A DNA stretch of 64,000 bases. It comes from Synechococcus sp. KORDI-49. GTDB lineage: Bacteria; Cyanobacteriota; Cyanobacteriia; PCC-6307; Cyanobiaceae. Where the stretch lies: positions 251,163-315,162 of the forward strand of contig NZ_CP006270.1 in NCBI RefSeq assembly GCF_000737575.1, written 5' to 3'. Shown here in pieces: positions 1 to 9,731 of the stretch. The stretch's first letter is position 1, and each line of letters begins with the position of its first letter. Under the pieces are notes generated by a model that saw nothing but the letters and a program-made list of their open reading frames with translations, was not told the origin of the DNA and searched no databases. Made by a program: the position numbers and the translations under genes.

Positions 1-3000
1 GTGACACGATCAACTCGATTTCCGGTGTTCTGGATCAACGGAACGAGGGTTACCGCGTTCAGACCACGGAACCAGCCAACTTCCAGGCCAGCAATGGCCG
101 CCCCAGTCCCATCGTTGATGACCAGGCCTCACTCACCCTGGCTGGGTTCAATCTTCTCAATTTCTGGAATGGTGATGGAGCTGGTGGAGGATTCCCCACG
201 GAACGGGGGGCACGGGATATCGAGACGTACAACCAGCAGCTCAGCAAGTTGGTGCCGGCGATTGTTGGTCTGAATGCCGATGTGATCGCCCTCCAGGAAC
301 TTGAAAACGACGGTTATGAAGAGCTCAGCGCCATCGACAGTCTCGTCGATGCCCTGAATGCTGTAAGCGATAGCGCTGTTTATGCCTATGTGACTGTTCC
401 AGACGCTTTGTTGAATGGTGGCATCGGACGTTCCGAGCTGGTTGCGGCGGATCTGATCAGTGCAGGCGGGCTGGCCCATGAGATTCCTTCTCACAACTCG
501 GTGACCACGGAACTGGAATTCCGTTCACTGATCAATGCCTTTGCACGCTCCCGTGGCGAAAGTGCCAACTTTGAGGCCGTCACTCCATTCGACAGCAATT
601 TTGTCAATGGCATCAGTGCCACCGTTGGTGAGATCTCCTTCAGTTGGAATGTTTCTGGTCACGGTGCTGACGCCGGTGCTGGTACGGGGCCACACGCCAC
701 CCGTGATGGTTCCGGGCTCAGCTTCAGTGATGCCGAATTCCAGTCGATGCTCTCCCTGGGCCTTCTTGGAACCGATGCGATCGCGAACGGATTCATCTAT
801 CGCACCGATGCTGTGCGGTTGGCACCCGATACCGGAGTTGCTGTTCTCGACCTGGGCTATACGCGGGTCGGAGATGATCCAGCAACAGATGAAGCCAATC
901 GTCCGGTCATCGCTGTCAGTTTTGAAGAGATCTCGAGTGGTGAGGTGTTCACCGCGGTTTCTGCTCACTTCAAGTCGAAGGGATCCATTGCTCAAGGTGA
1001 TGGAAACGAAGATCTGGGAGATGGTGCTGGAAACAATAATGGACAACGAACAAGAGAAGCACAGGCGGTTGTGGATTGGCTTGAAACCGATCCAACCAAC
1101 AGCAACGACACTGATGTGATCATCTTGGGCGACTTGAATGCCTACAGCATGGAAGACCCGTTGATGGTCTTCAGGGATGCTGGTTACACCAATCTTGTGG
1201 GAACTGATGATTATACCTATCAGTTCAGAGGTCAATTCGGATCCTTGGATCACGCTTTGGTCAGTGACTCAATGCTGTTCCCCATCACATCGTCATCGCC
1301 GTGGCACATCAACAGTGACGAACCCGTTGCCTTGACAACTGGAAATTACCAATATGCTCAAAATCCTGAAAATTATTACGCTGCTGATGCATTTGCCTCA
1401 TCGGATCACGATCCGATCGTTGTGGGCCTTGATTTCGACCGTGCTGATACCTTCCGAATCAACCCTTACCTTCAGAATCCGTCCAATGAGGGTACATCGA
1501 TCACATGGTTCACGCATCGGGATGGCTTGGCTTCGATTTCACTGACCGGCCCGGGAATTACAGGTGAACGCTTGATCGAAAGCAGTGTTACCGAGGAGCC
1601 TCTGCTGTCGTACACATCCGCAGAGCGTCGTCAGACCATCAGTGGATTGGATGAATCTTGGTTGATCTCCGGTGGCAACTTCAAGCATGTTGTTGATCTT
1701 GATGGTCTGGAATCAGGAGCCACCTACAACTACATCGTTACCCTTGAGGGCGGAGAAACGTTCCAGTCTTCATTTGAGACAGCACCGGATTCTGATGATT
1801 GGAGCCACATTCGCTTCATTGCGATGGCGGATAGCGAGACAGAGCCGTACGGTCGGGTGGATGCCCGCGACTGGCAGCCGAGCCCATTGCAGGAGGGTTC
1901 CCTCGATCGTCCGTCAATGGATGACAGCCAGTGGGCCGAGATCATTGGCACCCGATCCGGCAGCCTTCGTTATGCCCTGAATCAGCGCGACGGTTATCAA
2001 GCCAATCTAGACATCGTCAATGAACGTGAGCCTGACTTCCTGGTCATGCCAGGTGACCTGGTGCAGGGTGGTGGTTATCAACCAGGATGGGATGAGTTTT
2101 TCCGTCATAACGCTGGTGAATTCTCCAGTGGTTTGTCGTCCTATCCACTGCTGCCAGCGCTGGGCAACTGGGAAAATTACGGCGCACTGAATGGTGGTTA
2201 CGGCGAAGATGAGGATGGACGTTTCGGACCGATGTTTGGCCGCCAGAAATACCATGCTTATTTCGATGCCCCTGAGAACGGCACTCCGGAGCATCAAGAC
2301 AATTATTACCGTGTGGATTATGGCCCTGTCACGATTCTGACCCTCGACAGTTCCAACGGTGAACCCGATGACAGCCGCAGCAATTACGGAGGTGAAGGAC
2401 AACCCGAACAGGCCACCGGGCTTGAATTGACAGACGTCGGGACGGACACGCAGGCCAATTACACCAGAGAGCAGTATGAGGGCTATGGCGGAACTGATTT
2501 ATCAGATTTCAATCCAGGAAGTATCCAGTGGAACTGGGTTGAAGACCAGCTCCGAGACGCCCGCGATCAAGGTCAGATCATTTTTGCTCAATTTCACCAT
2601 GCTCCCTACAGCAGTGGTGTTCATGGTTTCCCCATGAATCATGACCAATCCAGTGGTCAGGCCGGTACCCCTCTACGTCAGTACAGCGAGATGTTTGAGG
2701 AGTATGGCGTTGCTGCTGTCTTCAGTGGCCACAGCGAAATGTTTGAGCGCAGCTTTGTGGATGGTGATGGCGATGGCCATGGCGTCAATTTCTATGATGT
2801 TGGAGTTGCTGGCGATGGCTTGCGTGGTCAGCACCGCACCGTCAGTCGGGATTTCGATTCACCACTGTTTGGATACAATTCAGAATTCAGCCAGTGGACG
2901 GCTGATCAGAATGAACCTGAGCTTTGGCAACTTGTTGACGGGGTGCCTCAGTTGATGGATGGAGGCAAGCATTATGGTCATTTGGAGGTGAATATTGAGC

Positions 3001-3797
3001 CAGTCGACGACATCCTGGGTGTGAAGGCGAAAGTTGAACTAAGCCCCGTGTACAGCTTCCCAATTCTTGATTCGAATTATGAGCTGATTGAAACGGAGCG
3101 AAGGGTGTATGGAGATCAGCTGCAAATGTGGATTGCCGAAGACGGAGCGGTCGCCAACTCATTGGATGGTTTTTACCCCGATCCCCTAAGAGGCACTGCA
3201 GGTAACGACGACACCCTCACTGATGCGCTGGATTTTGGTTCCTCTGACGTTCTCTTCATGGGCTCCGGCGACGATGTCGCAGATGCTGCCATTGTTAGCG
3301 GTCGAGAGAACACAGTGTTCACTGGAAGCGGTGACGATGTGGTCTATGCGAGCCATCGTGATGTCGTGATTGGCGGATCAGGAAATGATTCGGCGTACTT
3401 GATCGAAGATGGTGATAACCGTGTTGCTGGTAATGAAGGATTTGATGTGTTCCATGTCGGCACATCCGGCAACCGCGTCTTGGGTGGTGCTGATGATGAT
3501 GTGATTAATGTTTTGGATGGAGCTGGTATCAACTACCTCAGAGGCGGTGATGGCTATGACGCCTTCTGGTTGGTCTCCGCCGCAGGCGATCGTCCTGCTG
3601 AGGCTCAGATGGTGATGGATTTCAACCCGGACGAAGATGTGGTTGGTCTTGCTGGAGTGAGTTATGAGAGTTTGGCATTTGAGCAGGTTGGCTCTGATAC
3701 TCGCCTTTCAGTCAATGGTTTTGCTGTAGGTGTTTTTAGAGATCTCGATCCGTCAACCCTGTCTGATATCAGCAATTTTGCAGGCCTTTTGATATGA
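1..3797 (+). CDS. Secreted nuclease-metallophosphatase fusion with RTX-like C-terminus (5' end missing)
   Basis: The frame starting at base 3 is open from the window edge, so the true start lies to the left; 1264 residues are visible. Order of domains: an endonuclease/exonuclease/phosphatase fold of the ExeM/NucH type (about residues 45-480, with LAGFNLLNFWNGDGAGGGF, ALQELEND near 96, ILGDLNAY near 376 and the SDHDP motif near 467); a linker; a calcineurin-like metallophosphatase resembling purple acid phosphatases (about 600-940, with MPGDLVQGG, GNWENYG, FHHAPY and FSGHSEMFE); and a calcium-binding RTX-like module from about 1061 to the end, with GSGDD and GGSGND repeats. Such modules usually go with type I secretion, so the protein is probably outside the cell or on its surface and could cut DNA and release phosphate. 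No transporter gene is adjacent. Family assignment is firm; the substrate is inferred. Confidence 0.88.
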   Translation, partial: DTINSISGVLDQRNEGYRVQTTEPANFQASNGRPSPIVDDQASLTLAGFNLLNFWNGDGAGGGFPTERGARDIETYNQQLSKLVPAIVGLNADVIALQELENDGYEELSAIDSLVDALNAVSDSAVYAYVTVPDALLNGGIGRSELVAADLISAGGLAHEIPSHNSVTTELEFRSLINAFARSRGESANFEAVTPFDSNFVNGISATVGEISFSWNVSGHGADAGAGTGPHATRDGSGLSFSDAEFQSMLSLGLLGTDAIANGFIYRTDAVRLAPDTGVAVLDLGYTRVGDDPATDEANRPVIAVSFEEISSGEVFTAVSAHFKSKGSIAQGDGNEDLGDGAGNNNGQRTREAQAVVDWLETDPTNSNDTDVIILGDLNAYSMEDPLMVFRDAGYTNLVGTDDYTYQFRGQFGSLDHALVSDSMLFPITSSSPWHINSDEPVALTTGNYQYAQNPENYYAADAFASSDHDPIVVGLDFDRADTFRINPYLQNPSNEGTSITWFTHRDGLASISLTGPGITGERLIESSVTEEPLLSYTSAERRQTISGLDESWLISGGNFKHVVDLDGLESGATYNYIVTLEGGETFQSSFETAPDSDDWSHIRFIAMADSETEPYGRVDARDWQPSPLQEGSLDRPSMDDSQWAEIIGTRSGSLRYALNQRDGYQANLDIVNEREPDFLVMPGDLVQGGGYQPGWDEFFRHNAGEFSSGLSSYPLLPALGNWENYGALNGGYGEDEDGRFGPMFGRQKYHAYFDAPENGTPEHQDNYYRVDYGPVTILTLDSSNGEPDDSRSNYGGEGQPEQATGLELTDVGTDTQANYTREQYEGYGGTDLSDFNPGSIQWNWVEDQLRDARDQGQIIFAQFHHAPYSSGVHGFPMNHDQSSGQAGTPLRQYSEMFEEYGVAAVFSGHSEMFERSFVDGDGDGHGVNFYDVGVAGDGLRGQHRTVSRDFDSPLFGYNSEFSQWTADQNEPELWQLVDGVPQLMDGGKHYGHLEVNIEPVDDILGVKAKVELSPVYSFPILDSNYELIETERRVYGDQLQMWIAEDGAVANSLDGFYPDPLRGTAGNDDTLTDALDFGSSDVLFMGSGDDVADAAIVSGRENTVFTGSGDDVVYASHRDVVIGGSGNDSAYLIEDGDNRVAGNEGFDVFHVGTSGNRVLGGADDDVINVLDGAGINYLRGGDGYDAFWLVSAAGDRPAEAQMVMDFNPDEDVVGLAGVSYESLAFEQVGSDTRLSVNGFAVGVFRDLDPSTLSDISNFAGLLI

Positions 3798-3941
3798 GCC
3801 TTTTGATTTCTGGTTGAGTCCCAAGCCAGTGAACAACTCTTATTTCTATTGTGTTCCTTGATACAGGCTCAATGTATTCTGCATGCTGCCAGTTGCAATA
3901 TGTTTTAAATAAAGTCGGGTGCGCTCCTTTTCTAGCTCGCC

Positions 3942-6900
3942 ATGCCGTTCGACTTTCGGCTGATCTACGCGTCCGACCTTGAGGAATCGCTGGGTCGCGA
4001 CTCAACGATCAATTTTGCAGCGATTGTTGAGGCACTCAGAGCAGAAAGCTCATCCGATCTGTTGATTTCGGCTGGCGATAATTACATTCCAGGTCCTTTT
4101 TTTAACGCTGGTAACGACGGCACCATGCGTCGCGTTGATGGCGACGCAACTCTTGGTGCGTTGAACATTGCCTACAACGCCCTTGCGGCTCTGGAGGGCG
4201 ACGCACAGGCGTACGACGCCTTGCGTGGAGCTCCCGGTGCGATTGACATCGCACTCATGAACATCATCGGTTTCGACGCTTCGGCTGTCGGTAACCACGA
4301 GTTTGACGCTGGCACCTCCAGTTTTGAAACGCTTCTGGAAGCTGATCAGCGCGGTGATGAGGGTGTTGCTGGTGACCGTTCAGCAGGTACTTTCTTCCCT
4401 TATCTGACCACCAACCTCGACTTCTCTGAAGAAAGTGATCTCGCCGGTTTTGTGACCGACGCACCCAACGGGATTGTCAATGCCACTGGCGGGACTCAAC
4501 CGAGAACGTTGGCTGATGCGGCCATCTTCGACTTCGACAACAATGGTGTTGTTGAGCAGGTTGCTGTTGTGGGGGCCACAACCCCCATTGTGCAATTTAT
4601 CTCATCACCCGGTGATGTTGAGGTGCTCGGTACTGCCGGCCTGACGGGTTATCCCACGAACGATGCTGAACTTGCAGCAGTGACGGAAGCACTGGCTGCA
4701 GTCATCCAGCCCACCATCGATGCCCTGCTCGCAGACGGCATTGATCAAATTGTTCTTGCCAGCCATCTGCAGCAGTATGAGATGGAAGAAGCCCTGGTCG
4801 GGCTTCTGAGTGGAGTTGATGTGATCGTCTCCGGTGGATCCGGTACGGAGGCCACGTTGCTTTCCGACGGTATTGAGATGGTGAATGCCGATGGAGATCC
4901 CGCTTACGTGGTCTCCATCGATGGCTACTACGACTCGGTTGGTGTTCTTGACATCACCTTCGACGACAACGGAGTTCCTTCAGCTGTTACGGCTCAGGAG
5001 ATCCTTTCCACTGATGCTGGGGTGGCTTCTGTCGGTGGCGACGTCACCACAGGACGAGCTGCGATTGCTGCTGATCTGATTGAGGCTGCACGTGATGTCG
5101 TGGTCTCCAACGATCAGACCATCTACGGCTACACGGACGTGTGGCTGGAAGGCCGCCGGGGATCCATCCGGACGGAAGAGACCAACATGGGCAACCTTGC
5201 CTCTGATGCCCAGCTCTGGTATGCACGCACGGTGGATCCTGAAATCCAGGTTTCCCTCAAGAACGGTGGTGGACTCCGTGCTCCGATCGGCACGATTACC
5301 GCTGATTCCGAGTTGACGGCACCTGCCGCATTGACTGAAGTGGTCGATGGTTACGACAAACCCGCAGGTGCCATCTCACAGCTTGATCTGGAAGCTGTTG
5401 CCGCCTTCAACAACGACCTGGTTCTCGTCAACACAACGGCAGCTGGCCTCCATGAATTGATGGAGCACTCCGTTAACGCGAGTTCACCGGGTTCGACCCC
5501 AGGCCAGTTCCCACAGATCGCTGGAATGCGTTTCAGCTTCGACTACGACGCTGACTTCAATCCGCTTGTTGATGGACAGCAGCGTGTGCGCGATCTGGCT
5601 TTGGTTGATGACGATCACGACATCACCGAGGTCATCGTCGCCAATGGTCAGCTTGTTGCTGATCCAGACATGGAGATCAAAATGGTCTCCCTTGATTTCC
5701 TGGTGAACAACAACGGTGACAGCTACCCCTTCACCGACGATGCCGACTCGGGCATCGAAGGGGTTGCCACCAGTGTGATCGACCTGCTGGATGACAACGG
5801 TGAAGAACTTGGCGAGCAGGTTGCGATTGCCCAATACCTTCAGGAGTTCCACGCCACCCCGGAAAGCGCCATCGATGCTGAGGAGGAGCCTGCGTTCCTC
5901 GACACCCGCACGATGAATCTGGGTGCTGACAACTTGGCAGCCTATGAATTCGCTGCAGAGATTGCCGGTGCCAACGGGATTCACGCTCCCATCGGCACCA
6001 TCGATCTGGAAGGGTCCGAGATCGTGGCCTTCGCTCCTGATCATCAGGTCGCCGTTCTGGTGACTGGTGTTGACAGCAACGCCGCTGGCGATGTGGTTCA
6101 CATCGTTGATCTCACCGATCTGACCGAGCCCGAACTGATCTCCTCGATTGTTGAGATCGGCGAGGTTCAGAGCGTCGACATCGCCGGCGATCTGGTCGCC
6201 GTCGCCGTTGCCGATCAGTCAGATCCAGAAACCGATCCTGGTGTTGTCTCTTTCCACCGCATCACCGGCTTCGGCGAACGGGCCCAGCTCAATTTCGTCG
6301 GCCACGTTGAGGTCGGTGCTCTGCCTGACTCTTTGGCCTTCAACGACCACGGCACTCGCCTGGCCGTTGCCAACGAAGGCCAGTCGAACGATGTCGAAGA
6401 TCTCGCCGATGATGCCCTGGGCACCATCTCGATCATCGACACCAGCAGCTTTGATGAAACCGGTTCTGTTGACGAGTTCACTGTCGAGACCATCGACTTC
6501 TCTTATCTCGATGATCTGACCGAACAACTCAACAACCAGGGCATCCGGATCGCCCGTTCAGCCGAGAGCGTTGGTCAGGACATCGAACCGGAATTCATCA
6601 CGACCATCGGGGACACGGCGTATGTCTCACTGCAGGAGGCCAATGCCATTGCCGAGATCGATCTGATCGAGGCAGAAGTTGTTGATCTGTGGACCACCGG
6701 CTTCAAGGACTGGGTGCACGGCCGCCCCGTTCTGACCGACATTGAATTTGATCTCGCTTATCCCAGTGTTCACAACGGCGGCGTCGGTCGCCCTGACGCC
6801 AATGGCAATGGCGCCGTTGATGTTGGCGAAGCCATCGCCGGTGGCATCTCCGGTGCCTTCTACATCGGTGATGACGAGGAAGACGGTCTGGACCGTTATG

Positions 6901-9542
6901 TGGTCGTCACCGACCGTGGTCCTCAGGCCTTCGACATCGGTGATCGCGATCTTGATGATCCCGATGATGCGTTCGACGGTGAAAAGGTCTTTGACGACCC
7001 GATGTATCCGATCACCGTCTACACCCTGACGGATGACGATGGAGTGGTTCTCGAAGAGAGCGCCCTCCAGCTGATGGTTCCCGACAGTTCTGTGGAAGGC
7101 GGTTTCCGTCTGTCCACTGGTCTGCCCGGTCTGGATGGACAGGAGGCCGGTGTTGCCTACGACATCGCCATGGAGCTGGTGGCTGTGGGTAACGCCGAAC
7201 TCGGCACCTTCAACCAGTACCAGGTGGCACCTCTCGATGCTTTCGGTATCGATGCTGAGTCGATCAATCTGATCCCTGATGCTGCTGATGCGGCAGCTCA
7301 GATCAACGGTGGCGACTCCATGTATGCCATCTCCGATGAGTACGGCCCTCAGATCCTGCTCTTCGATTCCGAGAGTGGTCATCTCGTTCAGCGTTACGTT
7401 CCCGAAGGCACCGTTTACGACGCTGACTATCCCGACAACATGGCGGATGTGGAAGGGTTCACCTTCGACACGCTTCCTTCGGTGTACTCCGATCGCCGCA
7501 CCAACCGTGGCTTCGAGAGCATGGCGTTCAACACCGACGACAACCTGCTCTACGCCTTCATCCAGAGCCCGATGCGCCCTGAGGGCTATCAGGACGGAAA
7601 CGCCGAGATCATCCGTGTTCTGGCAGTTGATCCCTACACCGGCACACCGCAGGCTGAGTACCTGCACCTGCTCCCCAGTGCCGATATCTCCGCGAAGAAT
7701 GACGGTGTCGACAAGGTCGGTGATGCTGTTTACGACCCTCACCGCGGCGTCTTCCTGATCTCGGAGCGTGATTCCTCGGATGGTGACCCCACGGCGACGA
7801 AGCGCGTTGTGGAGGTGGATCTTCTCGGTGCCACGAATGTTCTCGACACCGACTGGCAGACCATCCTCGGTGTGACTCAGCCTGAGGCTTACGCCACCGA
7901 CAGCCTGGTGGATGACCTGGCGGCTGAAGACATCTACTTCACCAACCGTGTGGAGCTGTTCAACCTGCCGTCGTTGGGTGCCCACCTCGGCTTCGACAAG
8001 ATGACCGAGGGTCTGGCCCTGAACACCAACGATGGATCACTGATGGTGTTCAGTGACAACGACTTCGTCAGCCAGGCCAACAGGCCAGGCAACATCGTCA
8101 CGCAGGTGGCGTTCGAGCCTCTTCCCCTTGACACCTCCAACCGTGGAGAAGCCGGCGGTGAATTCGGCCTGAAGAACGTCTACGGCATCAAGCATCCTGA
8201 CGGTCTGCATGCCTTCGAACTGAATGGCGAGACCTACGTGATCACGGCCAACGAGGGGGATGCCCGTGATGGCGATGAGACCATCGACGAAGTGCGCGTA
8301 GGCGATCTGGTGGAAGACCTGGAGACCTCCCAGGAAAACCAGGATTACTGGGTTGAAGAGCTCGGCGAGCGTCTTCACCTGGTCGCCACTGAAGGCGACT
8401 ATGACCGGGATGGCGACATCGATCAGGCCTTTGCCTTCGGTGGACGCAGCTTCAGCATCTACGACGAGGTCGGCAACCTGGTGTTCGATTCCGGCAATGA
8501 GCTGGATGAGCTGATGAAGGGTATCGGCCTCTATCGCGACAGCCGCAGTGATGACAAAGGCATGGAACCCGAGTGTGTTCTCACCCAGGAAATCGATGGA
8601 AGGATGTATGCCTTCATCGGTCTTGAGCGTGGTGCGCATTCCACGGTTGTCGTTTACGACGTGACCACCCCTGCGGACTCCCACCTGGTGGACATCCTTG
8701 CCAACACCATCGTTGAGCCTGGTGTTGACGAGGATGGCAACGCAGATCTGTTCACCGGATCGATGCACCCCGAGGGTTTGCTGTTCATCGAGACAGCCCC
8801 CAACGGCGGCGGTGTTCTGCTGGTGGCCAGTGAGGGTGACGACTACCCCATCGAGTCACAGTTCGATGTCTACAGCTACGGGCTGCCTGACGGTGTGACC
8901 CCTGAGTTGGCATTGACCTCTGAGGCCGACCTGGTTCTGGGTACGGCCGGCGACGACGACACCCTCGTTGATGATCTCGGCTTCAGTGGCCACGCTGAAG
9001 TGCTGTTCACCGGAGCCGGCACGGACACCGCTGATTCCGAGATCATCAGTGGTGAAGAGAACACCATCTTCACCGGCAGCGGCGACGACACCATCTACGC
9101 CAGTGAAGGTGATGTGGTCATCGGTGGTTCCGGTAACGACACCGCCTTCGCCACGGCGTATGACGGCAACCGCCTCAGCGGTAACGATGGCTTCGATGTC
9201 TTCAACATCGGCACCAGCCACAACCGAGTTCTGGGCGGCGACCACGACGACGTCTTCAACGTTCTCGATGGCGCAGGTGTCAACTACCTGAACGGTGGTG
9301 ATGGCTTTGACCAGTTCTGGCTGATCCCCGGCGCTGGTGATCGTCCTGCCGAGGCTCAGATGGTGATGGACTTTGACTCCGATGAAGATGTCATCGGTCT
9401 CTCCGGCGTCAGCTACGACAACATTGACCTTGAGTATCAGGGTGGAAACACGCTGCTGCGGGTGAATGGAGCGGAGGTTGGCCTGTTCATGAACACCACG
9501 ACCGAAGACTTCCACATCAGCAACTTTGCTGGTTTGGCTTGA
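3942..9542 (+). CDS. Giant 5'-nucleotidase / phytase-like esterase / RTX protein (1866 aa)
   Basis: Residues 1-330 are a UshA-type metallophosphatase (ASDLEES, SAGDNYIPGPFF, VGNHEFDAG, LASHLQQ). Residues 390-600 are the 5'-nucleotidase C-terminal domain (TNMGNLASDAQ, NGGGLRAPIG). A choice-of-anchor-I propeller begins near 680, breaks off at GFKDW (921) and resumes at KNVYGIKHPDG (about 1410). The roughly 480 residues between look like the phytase-type esterase-like domain (YVVVTDRGPQAF, RGFESMAF). The last 200 residues are the same RTX-like module as in the gene upstream. There is no N-terminal signal peptide, which fits type I export through the C-terminus. The likely role is hydrolysis of nucleotides and other organic phosphates outside the cell. 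No clear Shine-Dalgarno sequence precedes the ATG, but the domain starts at once, so the start is plausible. Third-position G/C is high, unlike the gene before it. Confidence 0.87.
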   Translation: MPFDFRLIYASDLEESLGRDSTINFAAIVEALRAESSSDLLISAGDNYIPGPFFNAGNDGTMRRVDGDATLGALNIAYNALAALEGDAQAYDALRGAPGAIDIALMNIIGFDASAVGNHEFDAGTSSFETLLEADQRGDEGVAGDRSAGTFFPYLTTNLDFSEESDLAGFVTDAPNGIVNATGGTQPRTLADAAIFDFDNNGVVEQVAVVGATTPIVQFISSPGDVEVLGTAGLTGYPTNDAELAAVTEALAAVIQPTIDALLADGIDQIVLASHLQQYEMEEALVGLLSGVDVIVSGGSGTEATLLSDGIEMVNADGDPAYVVSIDGYYDSVGVLDITFDDNGVPSAVTAQEILSTDAGVASVGGDVTTGRAAIAADLIEAARDVVVSNDQTIYGYTDVWLEGRRGSIRTEETNMGNLASDAQLWYARTVDPEIQVSLKNGGGLRAPIGTITADSELTAPAALTEVVDGYDKPAGAISQLDLEAVAAFNNDLVLVNTTAAGLHELMEHSVNASSPGSTPGQFPQIAGMRFSFDYDADFNPLVDGQQRVRDLALVDDDHDITEVIVANGQLVADPDMEIKMVSLDFLVNNNGDSYPFTDDADSGIEGVATSVIDLLDDNGEELGEQVAIAQYLQEFHATPESAIDAEEEPAFLDTRTMNLGADNLAAYEFAAEIAGANGIHAPIGTIDLEGSEIVAFAPDHQVAVLVTGVDSNAAGDVVHIVDLTDLTEPELISSIVEIGEVQSVDIAGDLVAVAVADQSDPETDPGVVSFHRITGFGERAQLNFVGHVEVGALPDSLAFNDHGTRLAVANEGQSNDVEDLADDALGTISIIDTSSFDETGSVDEFTVETIDFSYLDDLTEQLNNQGIRIARSAESVGQDIEPEFITTIGDTAYVSLQEANAIAEIDLIEAEVVDLWTTGFKDWVHGRPVLTDIEFDLAYPSVHNGGVGRPDANGNGAVDVGEAIAGGISGAFYIGDDEEDGLDRYVVVTDRGPQAFDIGDRDLDDPDDAFDGEKVFDDPMYPITVYTLTDDDGVVLEESALQLMVPDSSVEGGFRLSTGLPGLDGQEAGVAYDIAMELVAVGNAELGTFNQYQVAPLDAFGIDAESINLIPDAADAAAQINGGDSMYAISDEYGPQILLFDSESGHLVQRYVPEGTVYDADYPDNMADVEGFTFDTLPSVYSDRRTNRGFESMAFNTDDNLLYAFIQSPMRPEGYQDGNAEIIRVLAVDPYTGTPQAEYLHLLPSADISAKNDGVDKVGDAVYDPHRGVFLISERDSSDGDPTATKRVVEVDLLGATNVLDTDWQTILGVTQPEAYATDSLVDDLAAEDIYFTNRVELFNLPSLGAHLGFDKMTEGLALNTNDGSLMVFSDNDFVSQANRPGNIVTQVAFEPLPLDTSNRGEAGGEFGLKNVYGIKHPDGLHAFELNGETYVITANEGDARDGDETIDEVRVGDLVEDLETSQENQDYWVEELGERLHLVATEGDYDRDGDIDQAFAFGGRSFSIYDEVGNLVFDSGNELDELMKGIGLYRDSRSDDKGMEPECVLTQEIDGRMYAFIGLERGAHSTVVVYDVTTPADSHLVDILANTIVEPGVDEDGNADLFTGSMHPEGLLFIETAPNGGGVLLVASEGDDYPIESQFDVYSYGLPDGVTPELALTSEADLVLGTAGDDDTLVDDLGFSGHAEVLFTGAGTDTADSEIISGEENTIFTGSGDDTIYASEGDVVIGGSGNDTAFATAYDGNRLSGNDGFDVFNIGTSHNRVLGGDHDDVFNVLDGAGVNYLNGGDGFDQFWLIPGAGDRPAEAQMVMDFDSDEDVIGLSGVSYDNIDLEYQGGNTLLRVNGAEVGLFMNTTTEDFHISNFAGLA

Positions 9543-9572
9543 TCAACGATCTGATTCATCATTAACATCCCG

Positions 9573-9604
9573 AAAGGCGGCCATATGGCCGCCTTTTTTT
9601 TTGT
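9573..9604 (+). terminator. Rho-independent terminator after the giant 5'-nucleotidase gene
   Basis: A perfect 24-base palindrome, AAAGGCGGCCAT and its complement (9573-9596), runs into a tract of Ts broken by a single G after 9602. It lies about 30 bases after the stop codon and should end transcription from the left. As a palindrome with A-runs on the left it may work weakly in the other direction too. Confidence 0.85.
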
Positions 9605-9731
9605 TTTTCAATGATCATTCATGAGCCTATAGAGCATGCAAACCTTCTGATGATTGCCAGGCCATTGTCCAGTGGCTTTGCCGGTCCTTAACCACTCATT
9701 GTTAGTCTTTTTTGGGATGTTTTGATTTCAC

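Noticed and set aside
3798-3941. Search for a Pho box or terminator between the first two secreted enzymes
   Set aside because: The gap is AT-richer but shows no 11-base repeat and no stem with a T-tract.
6627-7985. 452-residue open frame on the minus strand
   Set aside because: It lies wholly opposite the giant 5'-nucleotidase gene, whose strong codon bias keeps the reverse frame open; its protein matches no family.
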